A stretch of 64,000 nt of DNA from Rubricoccus sp038746605 (GCA_038746605.1 JBCDKM010000012.1:74304-138303), one strand, 5' to 3'. Shown: positions 42,397-52,437, counted from the stretch's first letter. Notes: generated by a model not told the origin, from the sequence alone. Made by a program: numbers and translations.

Positions 42397-45138
42397 CTAC
42401 AGCCCCAGCCGCACCCGCAGCGCGGGCTGGATTCCCGGCGACGAACGCGTGACGGCCTCGTAGCCCGTTTCTGCCTGGCGGAGCCACCAGTCCAGCGCAT
42501 TGGCGCGGTCCAGGGCGTTGGTGACTTCCGCAGCCACCTCCAGATTCGCGCCGCCGACCCGCTGGCGGAGCGTGAGACCGAGGTCGAGATCGATCCACGC
42601 TGGGAGAGCATCAGAGCCCGGGCGCGAGAGGTCGAAGGGAGCGAAGGAGGTCGCACCGTCATGGGCGGCGAGCACCTCGTAGTAGGCGCGTCGGAAAGCC
42701 CAGGTGCGGCCCCAAACGCCTCGGCCTCGCGCCCTGAACGTCAAGCCTTCACTGTCGGCAGAGCCGAGAACGGCCCAGCTGGCCGCGAGCGTGACCGCGT
42801 GCGGCTCTTCCCACGCGGTCGGTTGCCACACGCCATCGAACCGGCCGTCGAACCGGCGCTCGGTGAGACCGAATGCGTACCCGGCAGCGAGCGAGACGCG
42901 AGAGCCCCGGCGTTCCACTCGAAGACCGAGGCCAGCAGCGCGACCCTCTCCCTCCTTCGTCCAGTCGGCCTGACGAGTGAGCGGGTCCGGGGCTGCATTC
43001 AGGAGCGCGGCGTAGTCCAACACACGAAGGCTGTTCTGGGCCTTGACATAGCCCTCGGCACGGACGCTCCAGTTCTCCGCGGGCTTCCAGAGCGCCTCCG
43101 CCGCGACGTGCGTCGCGCGTGGAGCTGCGACCCCGTCTGTCGGCACCCAGACGGCCATCTCTGGCACGAGGGCACTCGGCCCGACGGTCGCGAGGTCGTA
43201 GCGGACGGCGAACTGGCGGTAGATCCCGCCCGCGAGGCGGGCCGAGAGCGTCCCGAGGCGGCCCGCCTCGGTGTCGTAGCGGAGGGCCGCGCGGGGCTCG
43301 GCGAGCGTCGCACCGTCCGGGAGAAGCGTGACGCGAAGGCCCGGCTCAGCCGTCCACCCCCGCCCGATGGCGATCTCGTCGTCCAGTGCGAGGGCGAGGC
43401 GCCAGAGTTGCGCGTCCGCGTCCAGATCGCGGAGGCCGACGGCGGTAGGACCGTTGGAGTTCAGGTGGAAGCGAGAGTCCAGGCCGGTGGCCTCCAGCGC
43501 GATGTAGGCGGTGTGGCCGGGCGCGATGGAGATCTCGGCGGTCGTCGCGAGGCGGACCTCGGAGAGGGCGTTGCCGTCGTCACCTGCGTTGTGCGCGTCG
43601 AGGACGGAGACGAGGGCAGCCTCCGCTCGGGCAGTGGTCTCGTTGCCGGTGAGCCCGGCCAGCCCCCCATCCGCCTGCTCGAAAGCGTGGGTGAGCGTGT
43701 GGCGGCTCGCCGTCAGGCTCGCACCGAGGAGCACACGTGGCCCTGCGAGCCACGAGTAGCGCGCCGAGGCGGCCGTGTTCGTCCAGCGGTACCGGTCGCG
43801 CGTGAGGACGAGCGCACTGGGATCGGTCAGGTTCTGGCCGGCCGCGAACAGCTCCGTGCCGATCTCGCTCGCGCCCCGATACGCGGAGACGCGCAGCGTT
43901 CGCAGGGGACCGAACTGGACGCGCGCGGCACCATGAAGATCAGAGAAGGCGACGTCCGAACCGTGGCGGTGGGCGTCAAAGGCGGGCACTTCGGGCGTGC
44001 CTGCGAGGGAGGCCGCGAGGACGGGATCCACCGTGTTCCACTCGCGGAGGGCACCATCGAGGGCGTTGGGGCGGTTCACGTCCCAGAGGTGACGGCGCGC
44101 GGTGACGGCGGCGGCGATCCGCGTCTCGCCGGCCTGCTGGCGGATGCTGCCGCCGAACGTGCTCGCGAGAGCGTTCGCCTCGGCGATGACGCCGGGGGCG
44201 GGAATCACGTGCTCGGCATCCAAGAGTCCCGCGAGACTGGAGCCGTGGCGCGCCCCGAACCCCGCCTTGCGGACCGTCACACGGCCCAGCGCCAGCGGGC
44301 TCATCGCGCTCAGAGCGGTACCGAGGGCCACGGGCTCGTAGACCGTCGCGCCGTCGAGGCGGAGGAGGTGCTCGCCCGTCTCGCCGCCCTGGATGGAGAG
44401 ACCGTCGCGGAAGTTCGGCGGGGCGACGCCGAGGACAGCGGTGGCGGAGCGGAGGGCGTCCGGCGCACTGGCTGCGCCCGGAACGGATTCTAGCGTCGGT
44501 TCCCACTCTCCCGCGCCGAGGCGGGAGGAGATCGGCCGCGCCTGGATGCCGTCCACCACGACGGGCGCGGCCTCCACCTCCTCGCGCTGGAGCGCGATCT
44601 CCCGCACTGCCCGCCCCCCCGGCGCAATGCGAACCGTCTGTGTTGTAGGGGTATAGCCGACGTAGCTGGCCGTCACGGTCTGCGGCCCGGGCACGACCCC
44701 CGCGACGAGGAACGCGCCGGAGAGGTCGGTCGCGGCACCCGCTCGCGCATCGCGCAAGACGACGTGAGCATAGGGCAGGGGCTCACCCGTTTCGGCGTCC
44801 ACCACGCGGCCCGCGAGGCTGCCCTTCGCAGGCTCGCGCTCCACACGCTCCACGAGGACGTAGGTCCCCGACGAGCGTCGCACGAAGTCCAGCCCGACGG
44901 CGCGCGTGATGCAACCGAGCACAGCCTCTGGTGCCGCGTTCTCTCCCCCGCACCAGACCCGAGCGTTGCGCACGAGGTCGGAGGTGTAGACGAGGTCCAT
45001 TCGGGCCGCCTCGGCGAGAGTCGCGAGCGCCTCACGAGCGGGCACGCCGCGCAGCACGAGATCCACCCGCTCGGCGGGCTGGGCCGAGGCGGGCACACTC
45101 GCGAGGAGCAGGGCGAGGAGGGCGACGCGCGGGATCAA
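42397..45138 (-). CDS. TonB-dependent receptor with STN signalling domain
   Basis: 913 residues: signal peptide (1-19), an STN domain (about 25-100, VLRGVPAREALATLAEAARMDLVYTSDL), a carboxypeptidase-regulatory-like beta sandwich (about 108-190, LAGRVVDAETGEPLPYAHVVL), then plug and 22-strand barrel ending in ALRVRLGL. The STN domain plus the upstream FecR and sigma genes mark a transducer that reports substrate binding to an ECF sigma factor. The ATG overlaps the FecR stop by 4 bp. Substrate (siderophore, glycan or other) unknown. Confidence 0.92.
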   Translation of the reverse strand: MIPRVALLALLLASVPASAQPAERVDLVLRGVPAREALATLAEAARMDLVYTSDLVRNARVWCGGENAAPEAVLGCITRAVGLDFVRRSSGTYVLVERVEREPAKGSLAGRVVDAETGEPLPYAHVVLRDARAGAATDLSGAFLVAGVVPGPQTVTASYVGYTPTTQTVRIAPGGRAVREIALQREEVEAAPVVVDGIQARPISSRLGAGEWEPTLESVPGAASAPDALRSATAVLGVAPPNFRDGLSIQGGETGEHLLRLDGATVYEPVALGTALSAMSPLALGRVTVRKAGFGARHGSSLAGLLDAEHVIPAPGVIAEANALASTFGGSIRQQAGETRIAAAVTARRHLWDVNRPNALDGALREWNTVDPVLAASLAGTPEVPAFDAHRHGSDVAFSDLHGAARVQFGPLRTLRVSAYRGASEIGTELFAAGQNLTDPSALVLTRDRYRWTNTAASARYSWLAGPRVLLGASLTASRHTLTHAFEQADGGLAGLTGNETTARAEAALVSVLDAHNAGDDGNALSEVRLATTAEISIAPGHTAYIALEATGLDSRFHLNSNGPTAVGLRDLDADAQLWRLALALDDEIAIGRGWTAEPGLRVTLLPDGATLAEPRAALRYDTEAGRLGTLSARLAGGIYRQFAVRYDLATVGPSALVPEMAVWVPTDGVAAPRATHVAAEALWKPAENWSVRAEGYVKAQNSLRVLDYAALLNAAPDPLTRQADWTKEGEGRAAGLGLRVERRGSRVSLAAGYAFGLTERRFDGRFDGVWQPTAWEEPHAVTLAASWAVLGSADSEGLTFRARGRGVWGRTWAFRRAYYEVLAAHDGATSFAPFDLSRPGSDALPAWIDLDLGLTLRQRVGGANLEVAAEVTNALDRANALDWWLRQAETGYEAVTRSSPGIQPALRVRLGL

Positions 45139-46178
45139 CGCGGCGTGGCGGAGGATGGGCTAGAGGGACGGGGCGCCAGGCTGCGCGAACGAGAGCCGTC
45201 GGTGGAGACGGTGAAGCCTCGGCTGGTCGCTTCGAAGCGGAGACCGTTCGCGGCGCAGAGATCGCCGAGGACCGTCTTGACCTCCGGCGCGCTGGCGTAG
45301 AACGCCGTCACGTCTGCGGAGGTGTTGACGTTCCCACCGGCCTGGATTTGCACGCCGTAGCGGCGCTCGATCTCGCGGAAGGCGTCGGCCAGCGGGAGGT
45401 CATCGAACGCCAGACCACCGTCCACGAACGCGAGGGCGCGAGCGGGGTCGGCCACCTCGGGAGTCGTGGGGGCGGTGTCATCTCCGGCCACGGTCGTGGT
45501 CTCAGCGGCGGTCAACTCGACAGTCTCCCCGGCGGCTTCAACGCGCACGACGCCTTCTTCGACAGTGACGCGGGTCTCGGCCTCGCGCCAGTGGGCACGG
45601 ACGGCAAAGCGCGTCCCCACGACCTCGACGCTCGCGTTGAACGTCTCGACGACGAACGGCGCATCGCCGCTCTCCACATCGAATGCGGCCTCTCCCACGA
45701 GGGCGACCTGCCGTTCATCTGGCGAGCCCAGAAGGGTACCGAATCGCTTCGCGTAGGTCAGGCGCGAACCCGCCGCGAGGGTGACGGTGCTCCCGTCGGG
45801 TAGCGCGATGACTTCGGCGGAGCCCGGCGCGGCCTGCACGCTCACCGGTGCGACGAGCGTCGGGACCGTCCATAGGGAGAACGCGACGAGGGCGAGGGCC
45901 GCGACGCCTGCCGTCACCCAGCGGGTGGAGAACCGGCGACGCCGGGAGGGGGCGGCGGCACGGTCCGAGGCACGGCGGCGCGAAGCGGGAGGCAGCTCCG
46001 TTTCCGAAGGCTGGTCTTCGAGGTGGAGGCGAGAGGACAGGCGCTCCCACGCGGCGTCGGTAGCGGCGGGCGTGGTGGTGGGCGGCGCATCACCCAGGCG
46101 CGCCCAGACCTGCTCCAACTGGGCGCGCTCCTCACCGGAGGCGTCTCGGAGTTCAGGAGGGAGGACGGTGCGGGGCAT
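45135..46178 (-). CDS. FecR-family anti-sigma factor
   Basis: 347 residues. The N-terminal cytosolic part (about 1-95) would bind sigma. There is one membrane helix (about 103-121, WVTAGVAALALVAFSLW), a FecR domain (about 130-225, VIALPDGSTVTLAAGSRLTYAK; EAAFDVESGDAPFVVETFNASVEVVGTRFAV) and a C-terminal STN-like/DUF4974 segment (about 265-330, LPLADAFREIERRYGVQI). Start 46178 is adjacent to the sigma stop. It would relay contact with the receptor at 42397 to the sigma factor. Confidence 0.93.
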   Translation of the reverse strand: MPRTVLPPELRDASGEERAQLEQVWARLGDAPPTTTPAATDAAWERLSSRLHLEDQPSETELPPASRRRASDRAAAPSRRRRFSTRWVTAGVAALALVAFSLWTVPTLVAPVSVQAAPGSAEVIALPDGSTVTLAAGSRLTYAKRFGTLLGSPDERQVALVGEAAFDVESGDAPFVVETFNASVEVVGTRFAVRAHWREAETRVTVEEGVVRVEAAGETVELTAAETTTVAGDDTAPTTPEVADPARALAFVDGGLAFDDLPLADAFREIERRYGVQIQAGGNVNTSADVTAFYASAPEVKTVLGDLCAANGLRFEATSRGFTVSTDGSRSRSLAPRPSSPSSATPR

Positions 46179-46179
46179 G

Positions 46180-46797
46180 TCAGGCAGTGGGGGAATCGAG
46201 TCGGTTGAGGCGGTCTCGCAGAGTACGAAGCGCCCGGACGAGGTGGTTGTTGACGGTTCGCGGCGAGACGCCCATGACCTCGGCGGCCTCGTCATGCGAG
46301 AGGCCCTCGAAGCGCGTGAGGCGAAGAGCTTCGCGCTGGCGGTCGGGGAGCGCAGCGACCCAGGCCTGGAGGCGGTCGCTGGTGCGGGCCGCCTCGGCGT
46401 GAGCGTCGGGCTGAATGATGACGTGGCCGGGCGTCTCCGTCGCGAGACCGTCCAGCTTGTCTTTTCGGGTGGCCCGGTCGCGAACGCGATTCAGGCCCAG
46501 GTTGCGAACGGTCTGGTAGAGGAGCGCGCGAACACTTCGAGTGGGGTCGAGCTTCTCCCGTCGCTCCCAGAGGCGCACGAACGCTTCCTGCACGAGATCG
46601 TCGGCGGCGGCGGCACTCTCTGCGAGGGTGCCCGCGAAGCGCACGAGACCGGGGTGGAGGTCGCGAAAGAGCGCCTCGAACGCTCGCGCGTCGCCTCCGC
46701 GGATGCGGCGGCACCAGTCGGCATGGGGCGAGGGCTCGGTGCTGTCCGGCGGGACGCGGGGCATCGGGCGGGGCGGAGCGGCGAGAACGGGGGACAT
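46180..46797 (-). CDS. ECF RNA polymerase sigma factor (FecI-like)
   Basis: 205 residues from the ATG at 46797 (in-frame ATGs also at 46818 and 46764). Region 2 (about 35-95, DARAFEALFRDLHPGLVRFAGTL; DDLVQEAFVRLWERRE) and region 4 (about 145-195, LPDRQREALRLTRFEGLSHDEAAEVMGVSPRTVNNHL) are clear. First gene of the sigma, anti-sigma, TonB-receptor operon; divergent from the P-loop kinase gene. Confidence 0.93.
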   Translation of the reverse strand: MSPVLAAPPRPMPRVPPDSTEPSPHADWCRRIRGGDARAFEALFRDLHPGLVRFAGTLAESAAAADDLVQEAFVRLWERREKLDPTRSVRALLYQTVRNLGLNRVRDRATRKDKLDGLATETPGHVIIQPDAHAEAARTSDRLQAWVAALPDRQREALRLTRFEGLSHDEAAEVMGVSPRTVNNHLVRALRTLRDRLNRLDSPTA

Positions 46798-46942
46798 GAG
46801 GAGGGGGTCTCGGCTCATGTACCCACGAGCGCTGACGAATGACCACCTCGCGCCGATCCAGACGTTGGTCCCCTCGCGGGGATTCTGCACGGCTGCCGAA
46901 ACGTCGCGGACCGATCTTGGGCGCCCCCGCGATGGTCTCCTC

Positions 46943-47485
46943 ATGCAGCGCGTCCTCATCATCGGCTCCGGCGGCTCCGGGAAGTCCACCCTCGCGAGGG
47001 AGATCGGCGCGCGGACCGGGCTCCCGGTGGTCCATCTGGACCGGCACTACTGGCGTCCCGGCTGGGTGGAGCCGAGCAAGGAGACGTGGGAGGCCCAGGT
47101 CCGCGATCTCGTGTCGGAACCCGCCTGGGTCATGGACGGCAACTACGGCGGCACCTTCCACCTCCGCTTCCCCGAGGCGGACACTATCGTCTTCTTGAAC
47201 CGCTCGCGCTGGCTGTGCCTCTGGCGTGTGCTGGCGCGACGGATCCGCTTCCACCGCCAGTCCCGTCCCGACATGGCGGAGGGCTGCCCGGAGCACATGA
47301 CGCTCCAGTTCCTCCACTACGTTCTGATGTACCCCCGCACCCGGCGCCCTGGTATTCTCGCCCGCCTACGAAACGTGGAAGGCGAAAAACGGATCGCCAT
47401 CCTCCGCTCCAGCGCCGACGTGACCCGCTTCCTCGACGGGCTGGACGCGCGTCCTTCGCACCCAACGTCTGGGCCTCAACGATGA
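46943..47485 (+). CDS. P-loop kinase-like protein (topology-modulation/FlaR type)
   Basis: 180 residues. P-loop GSGGSGKST (8-16), LPVVHLDRHYWRPGW and a lid-like Arg-rich segment (WRVLARRIRFHRQSR) match the adenylate-kinase-related topology modulation family. Start at the ATG directly before the beta strand. It overlaps the next membrane-protein gene by 4 bp. Substrate unknown. Confidence 0.85.
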   Translation: MQRVLIIGSGGSGKSTLAREIGARTGLPVVHLDRHYWRPGWVEPSKETWEAQVRDLVSEPAWVMDGNYGGTFHLRFPEADTIVFLNRSRWLCLWRVLARRIRFHRQSRPDMAEGCPEHMTLQFLHYVLMYPRTRRPGILARLRNVEGEKRIAILRSSADVTRFLDGLDARPSHPTSGPQR

Positions 47486-47865
47486 CCGACTGGCGCCGTC
47501 ACCTGCTCTGGATCGACAGCCTCGGCGGCCTCGCAGTGGGCGCGCTCGTTCTCCTCGCGGGCGCGTGGCTCGTCACGTGGTACGAGATCCCAGGCGCGCT
47601 GCTTTTCGGGATGGGCGCGGCGAACGTGCTCTACGGCACCTACTCCTATTTCCTCGCGAAGCGGGCCGTCCGGCCGATGGCGATGATCGCGTTCCTGGTG
47701 GTCGCCAACCTGACGTGGGCCGCGCTCTGCCTCTTCTGGACGGTCCACTACTGGGGCGAGGCGCACCCGGTCGCGCTGCTTCACATCGGGGGCGAAGGAC
47801 TATACGTGGGCGCGCTGGCGGTGCTGGAGTGGCGGAACCGCTACCTCCTCCTGACGACCGGATAG
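47482..47865 (+). CDS. Integral membrane protein of unknown function
   Basis: 127 residues with four membrane helices (LLWIDSLGGLAVGALVLLAGAWLV; GALLFGMGAANVLYGTYSYFLA; MAMIAFLVVANLTWAALCLF; LLHIGGEGLYVGALAVLEW). ATG overlaps the upstream stop (ATGA). A perfect palindrome follows immediately. No catalytic motif seen. Confidence 0.8.
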   Translation: MTDWRRHLLWIDSLGGLAVGALVLLAGAWLVTWYEIPGALLFGMGAANVLYGTYSYFLAKRAVRPMAMIAFLVVANLTWAALCLFWTVHYWGEAHPVALLHIGGEGLYVGALAVLEWRNRYLLLTTG

Positions 47866-47889
47866 CCCCGCCTCGGTGCCGAGGCGGGG
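47866..47889. repeat. Dispersed palindrome copy, best stem
   Basis: CCCCGCCTCGG, TG, CCGAGGCGGGG: an 11-bp perfect stem touching the stop codon, between convergent genes. Confidence 0.85.
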
Positions 47890-47932
47890 GGGCCAGAGAG
47901 ATCAGGTCGCCTCGCGGGTGCCCCGGTGTTCT

Positions 47933-48841
47933 TCACTCCGAGACTCGGCCCAGATCGTAGAGACTGCCCTCAAGAACGGATTCGAACGATCCGGGCATGG
48001 CGTGCAGGCGCCCCTCTGACCGGGCCAGCGTCTCGGGGTCGTCTCCCTCTCCGGGTTGGTCTGCCAGAAAGAAAGCCAGGCGCCCATCGCGGACCTCTGC
48101 CCAGGCCGTGCGAGCCGTTGGGATCGGCAGGCCAGGAAAGCCGGTCACAACCCACTGCCCAAAGTCTATTTCTAGACGGTTGCCGCTCACATGCCTCCAA
48201 ACTCCTTGCACTCGGAAGCTCCCGCCGGACGCATTTCGGGCCGCCAGCCAGAACCCACCATCGGCATCGAAACCAGCTTCTGTCTCGACCCAGCCGATCC
48301 ACTGTAAGGGAATCACGACGGGCGCAGGTTGACCCATGCGAAAGTCGGTCTGCTCAAAGCGCGCGTGGCCTTGCAGCGTTACTTCGGCTCCAGACACGGT
48401 GTCGCGAAGGGTCGTCCGCTGAAACGAGTAGCCTTCAGGCATGAGCCGTACGCTGTTCGCGTCCTGCAGTTCGACTCGGTACGTCCTCGTCTCGCCTACG
48501 AGCGCGAACGTCCACGGAGCACTTCCCCAGGGAGACGCCACGAGTGCCAGGCCCTCGGGTCGGCAGAACGATTCGATGGAACCTTCTGAGAACACAAAGG
48601 ATCGAGGATCGGATCGACACCCCACGTAGCGGAGGCTCGCTTCCTCAGCCCCGGATATCCGGAGCCCCTCTCTTGCAGGTCGGCTGAAATCTGGGACCGA
48701 CTGGTCGGTCTGACTCGTGACGAGCCAAGCCGCCGTCGCATCCACGCCCTGCCACGTCCCGACCACGTCCGGCGCCGACGAGCCGAATACGTCACACGAG
48801 ACGAGTGCGAGGACGAGCAGCAGGGGCGACAAGCGCATCAT
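47933..48841 (-). CDS. Lipoprotein of unknown function
   Basis: 302 residues with a lipoprotein signal (LSPLLLVLALVSCDVF, Cys16). Beta-rich mature protein (VVGTWQGVDATAAWLVTSQ; RTYRVELQDANSVRLMPEGY; VTLQGHARFEQTDFRMG; NRLEIDFGQWVVTGF) resembling lipocalin/META-like barrels only in outline. Monocistronic, convergent with the membrane-protein gene. Confidence 0.75.
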   Translation of the reverse strand: MMRLSPLLLVLALVSCDVFGSSAPDVVGTWQGVDATAAWLVTSQTDQSVPDFSRPAREGLRISGAEEASLRYVGCRSDPRSFVFSEGSIESFCRPEGLALVASPWGSAPWTFALVGETRTYRVELQDANSVRLMPEGYSFQRTTLRDTVSGAEVTLQGHARFEQTDFRMGQPAPVVIPLQWIGWVETEAGFDADGGFWLAARNASGGSFRVQGVWRHVSGNRLEIDFGQWVVTGFPGLPIPTARTAWAEVRDGRLAFFLADQPGEGDDPETLARSEGRLHAMPGSFESVLEGSLYDLGRVSE

Positions 48842-48860
48842 CGTTCAGCCGCGGGGTCGC

Positions 48861-48882
48861 CCCACCTCGGTGCCGAGGCGGG
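48861..48882. repeat. Dispersed palindrome copy
   Basis: CCCACCTCGG, TG, CCGAGGCGGG, one mismatch, 10 bp beyond the stop of the TonB receptor gene. Confidence 0.75.
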
Positions 48883-48892
48883 AGGGGCTGGC

Positions 48893-51397
48893 TCAGAAGT
48901 CTAGGCGGAGACGGACGTTGAACGTGCGTGGTGTGAGGCGGGTCGGGACGGCCTCGAAGGCCTGACGATTGCCGATGCGCGTGAGGTTGTACGCGTTCGC
49001 GATCACGTTCGTCTGGTCGAACACGTTGAGAACCTCGGCGGTCGCGAGCAGCGTGAGTGGCGCCCCGGAGATACCCTTGCCGATGACGAGCCGCTTCGTC
49101 GCACCGAGGTCCAAGCGGACGTAGGACGGCAGCGAGATGCCGTTGCGGACGCCGTCCACGAACAACTGCTGACCCGTCTCCTGATCGACCTGAACAGCCG
49201 GGGCCGTCGTGGGCAGGCGCGAGCCGTAGAGCGCGCGAAGATGGAGGCTCCACGAGTCGTCGCCCGGGATCCGGTCTTGGACGAAGACGGAAAGGTTGTG
49301 GCGGCGGTCCGTGGGACGGCGAATCCAGTCACCGCTACCGTTTCGGACGAAAGCGAGGGAATCTGCTCGCTGCTGCGCGTTGGCTGGGCTCGCGAAGCCT
49401 TCGGGCTCGAAGAAGCGCTCGCGCGTGATGAGGAAGCCGTAGTTGACCCAACTCTCCAAGCCCGGTACCAGCTCGCCGCGAAGCTGCACGTCTACGCCCG
49501 CGGCGTAACCCTCGGAATCGTTGTCACCGGAATAGCCCACTCGGACGTTGTCCACGGTATATGAAATCAGATTCGAGAGCCGCTTCCCGTAGGCCTCCGC
49601 ACGAAGCGTCAGACGCGTGGCGGTGAAGAGGTGCTCCACGCCAACGACGGCCACGTCGGCGCGCTGCGAGCGAAGGCCCGTGTTGACCTCGATGGTAGAG
49701 ACGCCAGGCTTGGGCTCGCCGCGTAACTCGCGGTACGTCGGCGACTGGTGGTAGACGCCGAGAGCGCCCGTAAACGTCGTCGTCTCGTTGGCCTTGTAGA
49801 CGGCTGAGAACCGGGGGGAAACGGTCCACTCGTCGGTGAGATCGTAGTAGTCCGCGCGCACGCCGAGGGTAGCGACGAGGCGACCCCGCTCGGGCAACAG
49901 ATCCAGCGCCTGTTCGCCCCAGAGGCCCGCCTGCACGGCGGTCGTATCGAAGGCGGCCTCCAAGTCACCCTGGAAAAATGACGTGTCCGCGCCCGCAACG
50001 GTTTGGTATTGGAACTCCGTCAACTCGTCGATGCGGTCGGCGAACCAGAGTTGGCGAACCTGCCAACCGAGTTCGCTCGCGCCTCGGCCCATTAGGAGGC
50101 GATAGCGGCCGCCGCCTGTCAGCGTGGTGACGGCCACCGAGTTGTCCGCGGTGTCGATCTGCGTGACGGGCGCGCCCGTCGGGATGAAATCGAACTCGTT
50201 GGGGTTGTCAGGGTCGCGGACGCGGTTGGAGTACTGAACGTCCGAGGAGATGTTGGAGACCTCAAACTCCTCTGTGTCGTACCCCGCGAGGGTGTGCTCC
50301 AAGCGGAGTGACTGGCTGACGGGCGTCTCCAGGCGGAGGCCACCGAAGAGGATATCATAGCCATCGTCCTCCGATCCCTCGTAGTTGAACGAGGCCGTGC
50401 GGATAAAGTCCGGGAAGATGCCGAAGGTGGAAACCCGGCTCTGGGGCACAAACCGGAACCGGTGTCGCGCCGCGAGGCCAATCGCGCGGAGGCTCGCGCC
50501 GCCGCCGAGGCGGAGGTGGGCGAGGCCCTGCACGTCGCGGAAGTCGGGGTCGTAGTCGCCCTTGAGTTCCTGGCTACCGAGGAAGGACTGCGGACGCGAG
50601 AGGCGGCTCGCGACGGCCACGCCGAGGCGACCGGTCGCGCCCTGGATCTGGGCGCCTGCATCCAGCGTGGAGGCATACGCGGTACCGAGGACCGCGCCAT
50701 CGGGCTCGGCGTAGCGCACATCCAGCACGCTCGCCAGCTTGCCGCCGTAGCGCACCGGGAAGCCGCCCGCATAGAGCGTCATCAGGTCCACGAGGTCGCC
50801 GTTGACGAGGCCGAGCCCCTCCTGCTCGCCCTGTTGGGTGCGGATCGGCCGATAGACCTCGAAGCCATCAATGAAGAACTGGTTCTCGTTCGTGCTCCCG
50901 CCACGCACCGAATAGGCATTGGACAACTCGTTGTTGCTCGTCACGCCGAGCTCTGTCTTGACCGCGCGAAGGGCGTCCGCCACGGGCGTGGGCATGGAGC
51001 GGATGGTAGCCGCCTCGATGGTGCTCACCCCGACGCCCAGCCCCTCGCGGTCCGCCGTCACGACGGCTTCATCCAACTCGCCAGTCTGCACAGCGAGCGC
51101 CACGTTCACCTCCACCCGCTGGCCCTTCCGCACGACGAGCGTGTCACGCGCCGTCTCGAATCCGACCGAGGAGACGCGGATCGGGTAGGTGCCCTCGGGA
51201 ATGCGGAACGAGAAGCGGCCGTCCAGATCGGCGGCGGTGCCAAACGAGGTGCCATCCACGAGGACGCTCGCGCCCGGGATGGGGTCGCCCGTGCCCGCCT
51301 CGGTGACGGTGCCGGCGATCTCGCCCCAGACCTGGGCGGCGGCGGAGACAGGAAGGAACACCGCCAGAGCGGCGGCGAGGACGGCGAAACGGAGCAT
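48893..51397 (-). CDS. TonB-dependent receptor with carboxypeptidase-regulatory domain
   Basis: 834 residues: signal peptide (1-23), carboxypeptidase-regulatory-like domain (about 25-105, GEIAGTVTEAGTGDPIPGASVL), plug (about 115-235, PTPVADALRAVKTELGV; GGSTNENQFFIDGFEVYRP) and beta barrel ending FNVRLRLDF. No STN domain, so an uptake receptor without sigma signalling. Start 51397 gives the signal peptide; the longer frame is spurious. Substrate unknown. Confidence 0.9.
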   Translation of the reverse strand: MLRFAVLAAALAVFLPVSAAAQVWGEIAGTVTEAGTGDPIPGASVLVDGTSFGTAADLDGRFSFRIPEGTYPIRVSSVGFETARDTLVVRKGQRVEVNVALAVQTGELDEAVVTADREGLGVGVSTIEAATIRSMPTPVADALRAVKTELGVTSNNELSNAYSVRGGSTNENQFFIDGFEVYRPIRTQQGEQEGLGLVNGDLVDLMTLYAGGFPVRYGGKLASVLDVRYAEPDGAVLGTAYASTLDAGAQIQGATGRLGVAVASRLSRPQSFLGSQELKGDYDPDFRDVQGLAHLRLGGGASLRAIGLAARHRFRFVPQSRVSTFGIFPDFIRTASFNYEGSEDDGYDILFGGLRLETPVSQSLRLEHTLAGYDTEEFEVSNISSDVQYSNRVRDPDNPNEFDFIPTGAPVTQIDTADNSVAVTTLTGGGRYRLLMGRGASELGWQVRQLWFADRIDELTEFQYQTVAGADTSFFQGDLEAAFDTTAVQAGLWGEQALDLLPERGRLVATLGVRADYYDLTDEWTVSPRFSAVYKANETTTFTGALGVYHQSPTYRELRGEPKPGVSTIEVNTGLRSQRADVAVVGVEHLFTATRLTLRAEAYGKRLSNLISYTVDNVRVGYSGDNDSEGYAAGVDVQLRGELVPGLESWVNYGFLITRERFFEPEGFASPANAQQRADSLAFVRNGSGDWIRRPTDRRHNLSVFVQDRIPGDDSWSLHLRALYGSRLPTTAPAVQVDQETGQQLFVDGVRNGISLPSYVRLDLGATKRLVIGKGISGAPLTLLATAEVLNVFDQTNVIANAYNLTRIGNRQAFEAVPTRLTPRTFNVRLRLDF

Positions 51398-51736
51398 GGC
51401 CCGAGGCCCGGAAGGGCAAAAGGAACGGGAGGAGACGTACCGAACGGGCCGATAGGGCGCCAGAGCTGGGAGCCGCGAAGATACGGACCGACGCCGAGCC
51501 GTCCGGGCCGTCTCGTGTGCCCCGGACGCCCGATGCATCCAGTCGCCCTGCCTAGACTACGGCTCGATGGAGACGCGGCGGACGCGACGTGAACGCGTCG
51601 TGAGTTCGTGACGCGGCGCGGCATTTTGGTATTCCGAGCGTTGGAGACGGCCGATCCTCGCCCGCCTCGGGACCGCGCTGGGGCCTCCCACGCCAGCCCC
51701 GAGGCCGACACCCTCCCCCACCGACTCGGCCTTCCA
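51398..51736. other. Divergent intergenic region with half-copy of the palindrome
   Basis: 339 bp between the receptor and marC. It contains one arm of the dispersed repeat (CCCGCCTCGGGACCG at 51661-51675) with no matching right arm. No gene or clear promoter seen. Confidence 0.5.
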
Positions 51737-52366
51737 TTGTCCGACCTCCTCACGGCCCTCGCGGCGGCCTTCCTGCCGCTCTTCGTCGCCATCAACATCC
51801 CCGGCATCCTGCCGCTCTACATCGGGATGACGGAGACGTACACTCCCGTACAGCGCCGCCAGCTTCTCCTTCGCGCTCTCGCGGCGGCGGCTGTCCTCGC
51901 CGTGCTGATGCTCTTCGCGGGCGAGATCATCTTCTCCACGCTCGGCATCACCATCAACGACCTGCGGGTCGGCGGTGGCCTCATCCTGCTGGTCATCGCC
52001 ATCACCGATCTCGCGTTCTCCGATCTCAAGAAGCGCCGAGGCGGACGGAACGGCGACACGGCGGACGACCTCCAGGCCGACGACCCGGAGTTGCCCATCG
52101 TGCCCCTCGGCATCCCGCTCATCATCGGCCCCGGCGCCATCACGACGATCCTCGTCATTCAGGGCGCCGAGGGCTACGGCCCGACCCTCTTCTCCATCGT
52201 GGCGAACCTGACGCTGGTGTTCGTCGCGTTCACGTTTGGCCCGGCGATCCTGCGCGTGTTGGGCAAGGACACGTCCAAGGCCATCGCGAAGGTGGCGAGC
52301 CTGTTCCTGGCGGCCATCGCGGTGGGAATGATCCGGTTCGGCGTGATGGGGATGATCGCGGGATGA
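51737..52366 (+). CDS. MarC-family integral membrane protein
   Basis: 209 residues from a TTG start giving SDLLTALAAAFLPLFVAIN, the usual N-terminus of the family; an upstream GTG at 51608 would add 43 atypical residues. Six hydrophobic helices, INIPGILPLYIGMTE, and PIVPLGIPLIIGPGAITT are MarC hallmarks. Function poorly defined in the family. Confidence 0.85.
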   Translation: MSDLLTALAAAFLPLFVAINIPGILPLYIGMTETYTPVQRRQLLLRALAAAAVLAVLMLFAGEIIFSTLGITINDLRVGGGLILLVIAITDLAFSDLKKRRGGRNGDTADDLQADDPELPIVPLGIPLIIGPGAITTILVIQGAEGYGPTLFSIVANLTLVFVAFTFGPAILRVLGKDTSKAIAKVASLFLAAIAVGMIRFGVMGMIAG

Positions 52367-52437
52367 GAAGCCATCACGCACCGACGCTGGCAGTACGTCC
52401 CGGCGATGCGCAGTTTGCGGCTCTCACCCCTCGTGCT

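Noticed and set aside
43254..43274. Inverted arrangement of the same arms inside the TonB receptor gene
   Set aside because: Arm order is reversed relative to the element and compatible with ordinary codon usage.
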